Source of the DNA: Tipula vernalis | Taxonomy: Eukaryota > Arthropoda > Insecta > Diptera > Tipulidae | Reading direction: 5' to 3' | DNA: 64,000 bases | Assembly: GCA_958295665.1 (NCBI GenBank) | Contig: OY282558.1 | Location: forward strand, 308,794,092 to 308,858,091 | Part shown: piece by piece, positions 34,033-45,228 of the stretch | How positions within the stretch are numbered: the first letter of the stretch is position 1 | Layout: each line of letters starts with the position of its first letter | The notes under the pieces: generated by a model | What the model saw: only the letters and a program-made list of their open reading frames with translations | Told to the model about the DNA's origin: nothing | Database searches by the model: none | Made by a program: the position numbers and the translations under genes

Positions 34033-34465
34033 ATTAGAATGGAAATGGGATTCTAAAATGAGTTTTGGATGAAATTCTGGACTATGGCCAAGTATGATGG
34101 AACTTGCGTATTTCTCAGCCAATTATTATGCAATTTGTCAAGTGCGTTGGAAATGGGATTCTAAAATGAGTTTTGGATGAAGTTCTGGAATATGGCCAAG
34201 TATGATGGAACTTGCATATTTATCAACCGATTATGATGAAATTCGACATGTGCGTTGGAAATGGGATTCTAAAATGATTTTTGGGTGAAGTTCTGGAATA
34301 TGAAAAAGTATGAGGGAACTTGTCTATTTATCAAGATTATGATAAAATTTGATTTGTGCGTTGGAAATGGGATTCTAAAATGATATTTGGATAAAGTTCT
34401 GGAATATGGCCAAGTATGAGGGAACTTGCCTATTTCTGAAACAATTATGATGAAATTCTCGACGA
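34033..34465. repeat. Four tandem copies of a ~108-bp unit
   Basis: GGAAATGGGATTCTAAAATG recurs at 34041, 34149, 34257 and 34363 (spacing 108, 108, 106). Each unit continues with an AGTTCTGGAATATG block, GGAACTTG and a segment like CAACCGATTATGATGAAATT. Two to three related units are present in inverted orientation at 51310-51545, so the tandem array belongs to the dispersed repeat. Confidence 0.9.
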
Positions 34466-35104
34466 AGTAGAACGACAGACACGACTCCAAAACATTGATA
34501 TTTAAATTTCAATGTCCCTTCTTCTGGTCATCCATTTAATGTTTTCTCCCACTCTAGCCATATTGATAGTTTTGGCTGAAATTTTGAACAAAGGTATGTT
34601 TTTGTAATAAGCAGTCAGTGTTAACTTTTGGGCACAGTGGCGCAACTACAAATTTAGAGCAGCTTCTGAAGAAGTTAGAGCTGCTTAGCGGCTTTTATAA
34701 AGATCATTATGATAAATAGGAAGCTGATTAGTTATCTAGAATCTACCTAGCCATAACAAACAAATCAGTAGCTTCTGCAACCGACAGTGCTCCAATACTA
34801 CCGAAAGTTCAAGTCAATACTGCAACAACACATGCGTTTAGTTAATTTAAAAAAATTATTTGTTGAGCTTTTCCCTTCTTCATTTTACATAAATGGCTCA
34901 GCCCAACGTACCCTAAAATATTTATCATTTCTAGTTGAGCGATTAAATATCTGTTAGACTATTTATTACTTGGACATGCACCAGCAGACTGGAAACCCAA
35001 GAAAAAATTATGAACCTTTCTTTCTAAAAAAAATAACGGGACTAAAAAAATATAGGACTTAATCTTGCACTTTTCCCAAGACCTCCGAACAAAATGGCTT
35101 TTAC

Positions 35105-35187
<83 letters not shown>

Positions 35188-36298
35188 GCTTTTCTATCCA
35201 CATTCGAATTGCGAGTCAACAACAATGAGTATTGAATGTATACTGGTATTTTGATAATATACAGAACGGACAGCAACAATTTGGAAGATGCGAGTTTAAC
35301 AATTTGGAGTTTAAATATAAATTAAATTTCGTTTTATATCGAAGTCGATGATATAATAATCGAATAAAGAACCGTCAATTATGAAAATTCTAAGAACGGC
35401 GATAGTGAATCTCTGGAAATAGTGTACCAATTTCCAAAGCATTTTGAAGAGCACCAGCGAATCGCGAAAAACTGTTCCAAAAATAACATTTCCCCAAATG
35501 TATTGGCCGATGGGAAGAAAATCTTACCTGCAAGACAGTAAAGTTTTACTATATAAAGCTATAACCAAACCCTAAACGAAAATACTTCGCAGTAATACCG
35601 ATGCTCCTTGGTAAATTCGAAACAGTAATATCCAAGACGACCTTGGAATTTAAAGCATAAAATAAATAATTGAAGAATTCAGTTCGAAATGTTAACTAGT
35701 CAAAACTAGAGACCCATCCGAACGAATTGGTCAGGGATACACTAACAAAGTCGCAATTTTGGCAACCGAAATGAGCATATCCACTCGGGCCAATGAACCT
35801 GTAAGTTTACTAATTGAACACTAATAATAAGTGTTAACATTGGTTAATACTTAAAAATGTGAAGAAGAATTAAACCTCATTAAGTATAACTGGGCTAAAA
35901 CAGTATTGGTTTCGAAAATGTTGCCAGACCTTGGAAGATTTTCGAAATCAACTCATATTAACATCAAGCGAGGTCTTTTATGAGGTTCAAGGGGTTGCTC
36001 ACGCCAACGAAAAAGCATTAGGAAGAACTATATAGCTAAGAAGGTAAATATCGGAAGCTTTGTAAACGTTCAGTAAAGTCTCGCATATCACCTCCCATTC
36101 AAACGACCAAACCACATCCTCTTGAACTTTGTGCGACAGAAAGTGTAAGAAAGTTTATTCCAATCTTAAACATCCACATTCACCAAATTTATTACTTTGT
36201 CTTGAATCGAATCGTACAAATTTAACGATTAGCGTTTGAGAGAATCTTTTGTATTTTATTTAAAAATTATTTTTAAAGCATAAAGAAAACATTTCCTA
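34466..36298. other. No recognisable gene; contains a TA microsatellite
   Basis: Unassigned sequence. The stretch 35180-36120 is a little less AT-rich and looks like old non-coding element sequence, without a family I can name. Confidence 0.45.
35107..35183. repeat. (TA)n microsatellite, about 38 units
   Basis: Uninterrupted alternating TA for 77 bp. Likely length-polymorphic and prone to sequencing error. Confidence 0.98.
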
Positions 36299-36570
36299 CA
36301 GTGCTACCTCGGTTAACGAGCACCTCGAATTTAAAGTAAAAAAAATTGCTAATTGTTAAAAATCGTTTGGACAGGGATAGATACCTGTGTGAATGTGACG
36401 AATTGTAAGAGAATTTGGCTACAGTAGTTATAATTCGCTAATACCTTACACAGTACATTTTTTGTACCTACAGAATGTAAAGTGTTGTACAATCGTTCCA
36501 ATCGCCAATGAGAGGTTTGCATTTTTCATAATCATACTCTCACCAGTTCTCACAGTTCATCATACTCTCA
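36299..36570. mobile_element. Non-autonomous pogo/Tigger-like element, copy 1 (+)
   Basis: Begins CAGTGCTACCTCGGTTAACG directly after TA (36297-36298), as pogo-type elements do. The interior from about 36340 to 36570 (key words TTATAATTCGCTAATAC, AGAATGTAAAGTG, TTTTTCATAATCAT) recurs inverted at 42590-42786. The opposite terminal repeat is not found, so this copy is incomplete or more diverged. The superfamily call rests on the end sequence only. Confidence 0.5.
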
Positions 36571-36864
36571 CCAATCGACCAGTCGCTAAAATAACCTACA
36601 AAAATGTGATTTGATTGATTTAGAAGCTCGAAAAAAATATCCTAGGGTAAAACTCGACCTCGTGACATGCATGCCTCGATTCACCATGAAAGTAATAAGA
36701 ATTGGACAAATGTTTGTTTTGGAGCAACATTTTGATCCGAGTAGCTCTTTGTACTTCTTTGTCGTTCCAGCAAAAATGTTTTGAAAAAACGTCAAGATAT
36801 GAAGCTAGTAATAACACAGTTAATTTTAAAATTCATTTTCAGTCTTAAGTATGATCTTGTGTAT

Positions 36865-37023
36865 GATTACCGCTAATATACATTTTTATTCAATAGGATT
36901 TAGCTTAGAATTTTTGGATTTCAAATTAATCGGCTCTAAGGACGTGCCCATACAGGGAAGTGATTCGAAAGGAAGGTCACACGACTAAATATGATTGAAT
37001 AAAAATACATATTAGCGTTAATC
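36865..37023. repeat. 159-bp segment with ~30-bp inverted repeats
   Basis: GATTACCGCTAATATACATT at 36865 onwards pairs with AATACATATTAGCGTTAATC ending at 37023, with three mismatches over about 30 bp. Possible small MITE. Confidence 0.6.
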
Positions 37024-40000
37024 CAACAAAAATAAGACTAAAAGTAAATTTTAAAATTAATTTGTGGTATTTTGAATGAAATTTTTGTAAAATAAAAAGT
37101 TTAATGAACGGTTTTGTGGGATTGGAAAAATTACTTTTTACCTCACCATGATGAATATTTACAGGTGAGTTAACACCTTCTTCAAGTTCGTCCATTATGA
37201 CCATAACAGTAAATTTAATAACTATCGTGTTAGAACTAAAATTATTCCATTCTTCAAGACCTGTACGGCGAGGCGATTATATTCAACAAAACAATTTAAT
37301 TTTCGAACCATGCTTAATAATTATAGAAGCGGTGATTTTCGCATCTCTCGATAGGCGTTTACAACAATATCGCATCCAAATCTATCCTATATCTGCAACT
37401 GATTAAAAAGTTGCATCTACCAACAGCGCTAAATTTGATCACTAAAATCCAAGAAATAACATCATTGCGACGATAAGCTAATCGGTTATTATTTGACTGA
37501 AAAAAATAATTTTAATCTCATCAGGGTGACTTTTTGTGTGGGTAGCGAGAAATATTTAAATTTTTTTGAGCTCTCTATATTAAGATATTTCTAACATCAC
37601 CTCCATGAAATATCTTCGATAACTGCAAGCGCCAAAAGTACATTTCGCCCACCAGCACCTTATTGGTTTTTTTCCAATCTTAGTGTCTGCATGGGTATAT
37701 TTGAGAGGAAAAAAATATTTTTCACCATATCATCGTGAATATTTAAATGTGTATGGCGCATAATGTAGGGGTTTTTCTGGCGACTTCAGATTAAGATCTT
37801 TCCAATGGAACCCGTGCGGCATCTGGAAGTTACCAAACATAAAAAGCGACCATCATTCTCATCATATTCAGACTGAAATGATCTTGGATACTTCCTGGTC
37901 GGACGACCTCTCACAACAATATTGAAGTTAAATATTGAAGATGAAAACGTATCATATTTAAAAAGGTGACGCTATGTTCGGCCATTATATCAGCACTTTC
38001 TGATCATGTTAGACTAATGAGTACCTTTCAGGAACACAACAGCGAAAAAAATAAACTCGTTCTTATAAAGGAAGATGATCCTCCACATTTAAGGTGGGAA
38101 ATGTGACGTATGTATGAGGCTTATCTGGGAGCGGTCATTCAACGTTGAAAGTCAGAAGCATTCAAGATGGGGCGAATGATGAATAATTTTCATATCTCAA
38201 TTTAAATTAGATTTACTTTATTTTTACGAGTAGTTTGAAATGTATTATTTTTTATTCTTACGTCTTACACATAAAGATACACCGAGGTCTAGTGTTCGTT
38301 CTGCAAATTTTAAAAGGTAGCACATCTAAATAATGATTCATATGAGCGACCATCTACCTTTCAGAGAAGGAAGATGATCATCGCTCTCATAAAGCATTAT
38401 TACTAATTTTCGAACGTGAAATTTTACCATCGAGCGCCTAAATGAAAAAGTGTTGCCAGAGAAGCGAAAAATGACAAACTAATTTTCTGCAAAAAAAATG
38501 AAAACAATTTTCTGATTTTTTGATAAATGAGACGAATATCTAAAATTTATTTCGAATAAATTTTCTATTGGTCACTGTATGACAAAACTTAGAGATTAAC
38601 GTGAAATTGGAAGTTAACATTTCTTTAATGTATACATACGTACGTCATTTGCAGTATTTCCAAAAAAAACAAAAACCAGTTAAGAAATAGCCAAGTGCCT
38701 GTCTATTTGGCTGCCTAAAAATTTTCAAAATAATCCGTTAATCCATTTGGGTTTTACAAACTGACATACAATACTTCAAATGTTATTTTCCCATTCCAGG
38801 CGACCCCAACACGTAAAAATTCAAAATGAAGGACGAAATTTTCAGAATTCCAATTATATATTATACCAAGTACAAGATGGTAAAATAAAATACAATTACT
38901 TACGACGTTAAATCTTCCGAAATGTCGAACAGTGACAACAGGTGTTTAAATGAAAGAGTTACTACTTGATCCAGCAGTATAATTTCTAGCTTCTGTTTCT
39001 CAATGAGTCCAAAATGTAGATAGTGGTGTCTGGGGAAAATACACATTTGACGAAAAACTTCCGATACCTGATATCTCTGTTGTACCCAATACCCAATACA
39101 CATGCACATACCAAGTTCTGTCTAATCAGGAGATCAGCAGTTTGATAAGAATTCTTGATATTGTATACGAAATTAAACGCACACGAGCGCGTTGGCCTAG
39201 TCACGTCCCACGTGCTAAAAATATGAAGAATAATAGTCTAAAAAAATCGCTTATAGATAAAAACATGGAAAAACATTATGGATCCCACTACTTTTAAGGA
39301 ACGTTTTTCTTAATTGAAGAGAGAAAATTTAAAACAAAGGCGGTAGTGATTAGTGATTGTCGTTTTGCTAAATCAATAAACAAAAATAAACGATGCAAAT
39401 ACGGGACTTGTACGACTTGTAATATTTCCGGACAACGATAAATCTGCAAAAGTGCGCGAAAAAATAAAAATCCTAACATGCATTAATTTAATCAGCTTTA
39501 TTGAACTTTCACTTATATGACAGCAATTATTATTACCGAGTGCGCATAATATTCCAACATAAAATCTATTTTCAAAACTTGTCTCTAATTAGCGTCAAAC
39601 AAAATTCGATTTTCTCCACCTTCATAATAATATGTAAAATATAAAAAAAAACGTACAACTAAAAGTACTTTGAACAACTACTAAAACACGGTTGTTCACA
39701 GATAGAAATTTATTAGAAATTTTTCTCTTTCTCTAACTGCCATATGATTATGTCGCAAATAGAAAATCAATTAAATTAATTATATAAAGATTGGAAACTA
39801 GCTGAAAAAACAAAAATCTTATTTCACTTTCATTTGCAAATTTTTAAATATTTTTTCATCATAATCAAATAAATTTGAAATAATAAAAATTTACAAACTA
39901 AATACAGAAATTATAAAATAAAAAAAATAACAAATTTCATTTATTAAAACATAATAAATAGTTTCTTCTATTTAATAAAATGATTATCTCGAAGAATATA

Positions 40001-40401
40001 TCTGCAATATTAAATGAAACTTTTGTACTTGTAAATTTTTATTTTTTTTTTGTTTGTAGTAAATTAAATTTATTTTAAAATTAAATTGCAAAAAAATGGA
40101 GAAAAGGTATATTATAATGTACTGAAGAAGTGATTAAGAAAGTTTTCTTAAATACTCTTTATAGGTATGTATCTGCACACCACATAAAAACTTTAAGACA
40201 TCTGAACTGCATAAATTATTTTATTATTTTTCGATGCAATATAGAAAGTGAATCAATAATAATTATATAGTTCGTGTTTTACTATATAGAGAATTTTTTT
40301 GTTGCTATTAATTAAACGAAACCTTAATAAACTTTTAGTTGCATTGATAAGTAATTAAACTTTCAAATGCCTTAGATATAACTAACTCCTCATGCTTATG
40401 A
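37024..40401. other. No recognisable gene
   Basis: AT-rich DNA. Short similar motifs around CACCATGATGAATATTTACA (37142) and CACCATATCATCGTGAATATTT (37722) suggest old repeats, but nothing definable. Confidence 0.45.
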
Positions 40402-40638
40402 AAATGTGAAATTGATGTCAATCAAAATGGGTTCACTCTTCTTACTAGCCAAGATAATATTTTAGAAGAAGGTGTAATTTTTATTGATCTACAAGAAGCC
40501 GTTGATACTGCAAATATGTATATTGGTGTCAGAGATGATGGAAACGATGTAACTTTTTCCAAAACATTTGAAAATCAACCGTTTGAAACTAGACGACACC
40601 TCAGGAGAAAAAAAATGATAGGAGTTATAATGGGTTAG
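40402..40638 (+). other. Open segment of 78 codons with protein-like composition
   Basis: A reading frame without a near-start ATG runs from 40402 to a TAG at 40636-40638. Unlike the chance frames around it, it is rich in Asp, Glu, Gly and Val (for example QNGFTLLTSQD, IFIDLQEAVD, MYIGVRDDGNDVTF), which suggests a relic exon. No splice acceptor is evident at its start, because an in-frame TGA lies directly before it. I recognise no family. It ends just before a palindromic element. Chance remains possible. Confidence 0.3.
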
Positions 40639-40671
40639 TCAAGTTCTTACAATGAAAACAATGATAAAACC

Positions 40672-42147
40672 TCGGACCCCACAGCTTCCAAATGAATTTT
40701 GATGAAACCTTTTGTGTCGGTTTTAAAAGGGATTTAAAACAAAGTTTACAACATAAAACGGCTTGCGTATATTTTGTTATTTGTGTATTTATTGCAAAAT
40801 AAAATGACAAAAATTACAATTTGTTCAATAATTAATATTAAGCCATGAAACGTGGTATCAAAGTATGGCTCCAATTTTATAATTCAAGATCTTGAATCTT
40901 CAGCTAGGAATTGTTGAAATAACATAACTTTTGAAGAAATTACAAAACCGTTTAGAAAAGTATTTTTGGGTCCGCCAATTACAAATCTGAAGTAAAGAAC
41001 AAAATTCGAAATGGTGGGTCCAATAGGACCACTTTAAAGTAAAAAAGTTTTAATTAAATAAGCTCCTGTCTAAGAAGTTTCGAGCGGTAGGAAATATGGC
41101 CACTGTGAAATTCATGAAAGTGGGTGTTCTTGAAGTATTTCAAAATGCTTCATCGAACATTTTAAGCGGTGATTTTTGAGACACTAAAAACAGAGCTTTC
41201 ACTAAGCATCACTTTTTATTACACGCTGAAAAAATACTCTTAAAACCTTATAAATTTACAAATGTTGTAATGGTAAAATATTCGTAGACTTGAATAAAGA
41301 CCAAGATGATTCCAATCTATTTTTTCTCAAAACCGTTCGCAAAATTATTTTCTGTAGTACATACAATGGTTTCAAAGTAGTTAAGTATGTAGTTGGATAA
41401 CAACCACCCGCTAATTTTCCGGAAAGGAGGTAACAAATTCAAGAGACAGCTCAATATCAGATTCTAACTTAAATACGTGAGTTTTCCAAATAAGGTTAGT
41501 GTCCAAATGAATTAAAAGATACTTAAAAGAGTTAAATAACTCAATATTCAAAAAATCAGTATGATAACTAACTGAAGTATATTTAGACACACTATGATAT
41601 AAAGTGATATCATAGTGTGAAGGTGATAAAGTGCAGTTTGATCCTAGAGACTGTAAACCACATAAAATTTGTTTTTTCCTTTAGTACGAGAAAATACTTA
41701 TCATATCAATTATGCACCATTTCTTGTAACTTTTTGACTTTTTTGATAAACATTTATGAGAAAGGATTATTGGGGTTACTGATTACGAATTTATGGTCAA
41801 AATGATTATTTGAATACAATTAACTTAATTAACAAAACTTCAAAAAATTGCAATAAATCAGCTATTTTTCACTTTAAAGCGACCGTATTGGACCCGCCAT
41901 TTTGGATTTAATTTTTTGATCTCAGATTCGTAATTAGCAACCCCAAAAATACTTTTCCAATAAAATTTGAACACTAAATTCATAATCAGCGAACAATAAA
42001 ACCCTCGGATACCGAGTTTCGATAGTAAAAAATTAACAAAAAATAAGCAGACAATAAATACTCAGGTGGTAAACTTTGTTTCAAATCGCATTTAAACCCA
42101 GTTACAAAATGTTTCATCTAAATTAATTTAGAAGCTTCGGAGTCTGA
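40672..42147. mobile_element. ~1.5-kb element with long degenerate inverted repeats
   Basis: The left arm (about 40672-41040) and right arm (about 41860-42147) are inverted copies. Paired landmarks: CGGACCCCACAGCTTCC with GAAGCTTCGGAGTCTG, AAAACAAAGTTTACAAC with its partner near 42070, and a block with TATTTTTGGG...GGGTCCAATAGG...CTTTAAAGT (40960-41035) with 41868-41965. A third, shorter inverted copy of the TTGGGGTTACTGATTACGAA block lies at 41768. No coding sequence, ends uncertain. Probably an old non-autonomous transposon. Confidence 0.6.
41588..41619. repeat. Perfect 13-bp hairpin
   Basis: CACACTATGATAT and its exact reverse complement are separated by AAAGTG. Inside the long inverted-repeat element. 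Confidence 0.8.
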
Positions 42148-42222
42148 AGTATAACGGCATAGAAACTTAACAAGGTATGTCATGAGAAAATTACAAATAA
42201 ATAATTAATAATTAGGTTTCAT

Positions 42223-42292
42223 AAAAAAAAAAAAAAAAATTAAACTTCCTAGGATCGAACCAACGCCGTTAGCAACTTAACGCGGACGCTAT
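42223..42292 (-). other. tRNA-like (SINE-related) fragment followed by a T-run
   Basis: On the minus strand, a segment containing GCGTCCGCGTTAAGTTGC and GGTTCGATCC (a B-box-like motif) is followed by TTTAA and 17 T residues. B box plus T-run resembles a pol III unit, but there is no room for an anticodon arm, so it is not a tRNA gene. Probably a SINE-head relic. Confidence 0.35.
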
Positions 42293-42589
42293 TGAAACAA
42301 ACTTAAAAATTTTAACGACACTAAAAAATTCATATTATCTCAAGCAGCATTGATTTGAGTTAGTTCGTATACCAATGTATTTATGAATACCAAACGTGAA
42401 TTGTTAGAAGTCAACACCTAGATCTGTCAAACTTAACTTTTCGAAGTAGGCAATCATTTTGATATAATTTCATAAAATTTTTGTTGTAGCTCTTCAATTA
42501 TTTTTGGAAAAGTACAAAATTTAAAATAAAAATCTTAATTTCTACGATTTTAATATGTTCCGAAGATTGTAAGAGAATTTAATCCAATT

Positions 42590-42786
42590 TCGAACTGATG
42601 AGCTTATGATTATGAAAAAATCAATCTTCTCATCAGGCCGCGGCGACTAGAGTGATTGTACCACAATTTACATTCTACAGAATGTACTGTACAGGTTGTA
42701 TTAGCGAATTATAATAATACAGCCAAAACTCTCTTGAAATTTTTCTTCTTCATGACATTCACACAGCTCAATTTCTGTGTAAGCTA
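42590..42786 (-). mobile_element. Non-autonomous pogo/Tigger-like element, copy 2 (-)
   Basis: Read on the minus strand it parallels 36340-36570: ATTATAATTCGCTAATAC, ACAGTACATTCTGTAGAATG and TTTTTTCATAATCATAAGCTC occur in the same order. Terminal sequences are not identifiable, and a foldback element adjoins it on the high-coordinate side. Confidence 0.5.
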
Positions 42787-42787
42787 A

Positions 42788-43824
42788 TTTTACTTTAATC
42801 TTTAATGTTAATTAATTAATTGGTGTAATTTCTAATATGCAACCGGTCCTTAGGCCATTTTTAATGTGTTTTACAAATTAACACGTAGTGGTATATTAGT
42901 ATTGACGAACAATATTCAACGAAACCAACTGAAAAACAATACAACGTAGAATCCTGTTTATCAATCGGTTTCGTTGAATGATTGTTCGTGAATACTAATA
43001 TACCACTACGTGTTAATTTGTAAAACACATTAAAAATAGTCTAAGGACCGGTTGCATATTAGAAATTACACGAATTAATTAAGGGGACATTACACCTTCA
43101 GATTTTTTAAAAATCGGAATTTTTTTATGATCGAATATGTTAGAATGAACGTTTTAGAACAGGATTTTAACAATATAAACATGAAAATGTCAACAAAAAA
43201 ATTTTTATTGTATTTATTACGGAGCGCGTCAAAGTCTTTTTTCTACGGTTTTGGTCTACTTCGCTGTACTTTAAACTCGATTATCTCGAAATGACATTTT
43301 TCAAATTGGCGTGCAAGATTGAGAAAAAACTACTTATCCAATCGTTCTAAAATTTTAACACGTTGATCTACACATATTTCTGCTCAGAATGAACTACGGA
43401 AGGGAAAATCGGCTTTCAATTTTTTGAGTTACAACAAATTGCAGGGAACAAAAAAGCTCCATTTTCGAAAAAATGCCGCCATTTTGTTATTTTTTAGACC
43501 TTTTTCTTCCTTTTAGTTCATTCCAAGGGCGATTTAATGCTGAATAAAACCCCGTTTTTTTTTTTTCAGACGTTTCTGAGAGCAGTTCTGATGCACGCCG
43601 CGAATTTTCGGTCTTTTTGGAAAATTACCGTAGCAGACGACAAGGGGCGGAAAAAAATCTAAAAAATTTTTTTGTGTATGCTTTGACTTAAATAAAATGT
43701 CCATGGAAAGTTTCATTAAGATATCTCTTTTTATTCCATTAAAAAAAAATGTTTGAAAAAATTTCATTTTTTAAAATTTGAAGGTGTAATGTCCCCTTAA
43801 TTAACATTCGAGATTAAAGTAAAA
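42788..43824. mobile_element. Foldback element split by a TTAA-inserting MITE
   Basis: Arms of about 140 bp start TTTTACTTTAATC (42788) and end GATTAAAGTAAAA (43824). They include near-identical stretches with CTAATATGCAACCGGTCC and its inverse, and AACACGTAGTGGTATATTAG and its inverse, flanking a centre at about 42930-42965. The right arm is interrupted by a 714-bp MITE (43083-43796). Without the MITE the element would be about 320 bp. No target duplication identified. Confidence 0.75.
43083..43796. mobile_element. 714-bp MITE with TTAA target duplication
   Basis: Ends GGGGACATTACACCTTCA at 43083 and its reverse complement ending at 43796, each flanked by TTAA (43079-43082 and 43797-43800). 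TTAA targets belong to piggyBac and Kolobok elements; the end sequence makes me favour a Kolobok-like family, as inference. Non-coding. It interrupts the right arm of a foldback element, so it is the younger of the two. Confidence 0.85.
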
Positions 43825-45228
43825 TACAAATCAACAGAACTATTTTTGGGCCTTCGGGAAAAATGTTACGTCACATAGTGTAGCAAACTGACATCTCAGC
43901 AATCAAAAATCAACAGAATCATTAAAATTGGAGATATTTTAATATTTAATTTTTTAATTTATCGGAAAAGATGACGCTGCTGGAGGTGGGAATCTTTTAC
44001 ATATACAGGGTGAACCGAAATTGCCTGCTACGGATGGTAGGGTTTCATTCCTTGATTAAAGCAAAGGTGACTTTACTTGAATCAGTTTGCACGTGGATGC
44101 GTCCTTCTCAAGTTCTAAGCGTTTAAACAGAATCCTTCCGACATAGTACACTGTGTTGAAGAACCTGCATTATCTTGAAAACTATAGTTATCATTATTTT
44201 CAAATATTATAATATAATTATATTTGTTGTTCAAACAACTTACATATAACAAATACTGTACATAATTTGAAATACTATTATTTAATATTTAGCCAAAATT
44301 TGTAGATTTCAAAATTTTTGAAAAATATTTTTTGCTTTCGTTCTTGAAAATCCTTTCACGACGGAAGATATTTTTTAATATAAGTAAAAAAATCACAACA
44401 CCATTAACTTTCTAGTCACTCCGGGATTGTTAAAAATGGTTGTAATATACATTTTTTGGGAACACAACAAACACCATTTGGTTCACTAGTCCATTTAAGG
44501 AATTTAACATTTTCGGTTATCGGATACGAAATATTGAAGTACACTCAACAGTGGTACAGGGAAGGAGAGGCGGTTGAAACGTAATAAAATAACACAATAG
44601 TCCTTATACTGTACTATTCACACCATTGAATACACTCCTTCTCTTTTGTGAACAATGAAAAATAGGTTACATATGCGGGTATTATAACAAATAATTTTTC
44701 TTATCCTAAGTGATTTTTTTTTTATGTGTGGATTGGCACATGGTGAGATAATAATTTTTTGAAGTTTGAAATCCAGGAAGGGAGAACGAAAGGGGCTTGA
44801 GGGGTTAACCTCGATGTGGTGAACTTTGTAATTAATCGTGAGTAGTACCTCGATTTTTGTGAGACCGCTATAGGCCTTTCAAAAAATACCAGTACAAACC
44901 AGTATAAACAATAAATCTGTCGATTTATATGTACAAACACAAAGTTATTATGACTGAAAAAAATTGTTTTTCAACTCGCCGTAAGCCTGACATTTGAAAG
45001 TGCCCAAACAATAGCATCTGCAGGAGGTCGAGCCATGACATGTTGCTTTTAGCTTTGTAAATACATAATAATATTGTGTTTAATTATATAAAACATGATG
45101 TGCAAGTTTGGTAGCCTGTTTCATGGAAACTAATTCATATATGTACATATTAATAGCACGTCTATCGAAAATTTGAAGAAAAGCCGTGGTATTAAGTATT
45201 CAAGAAGGTTCAATTGCGAATCAATATA
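43825..45228. other. No recognisable gene
   Basis: AT-rich DNA. The phrase ACAGGGTGAACCGAAATTGCC near 44005 resembles the end of a mariner- or LINE-type repeat, but nothing adjacent supports it. Confidence 0.45.

Larger units (their letters stand above)
31866..34465 (+). repeat. Composite dispersed repeat, copy A (interrupted)
   Basis: Same family as 51310-52200, which is in the opposite orientation. In order: a block from CCCCGCGCT through AAAACCACTTTTCTCGACGT and GTCCGTCCGTC to AAAGCTTTTGGAA (about 31866-32199); an insertion (32200-33521); a GTTGAGTTG-rich block with GTGAGCAGTTGGCCAATT (about 33522-33860); and about four copies of a 108-bp unit (34033-34465). The arrangement (GTCY-type simple repeat, conserved flanks, tandem units) resembles non-autonomous Helentron/DINE elements, but I cannot identify the diagnostic ends, so the class is tentative. 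Confidence 0.7.
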
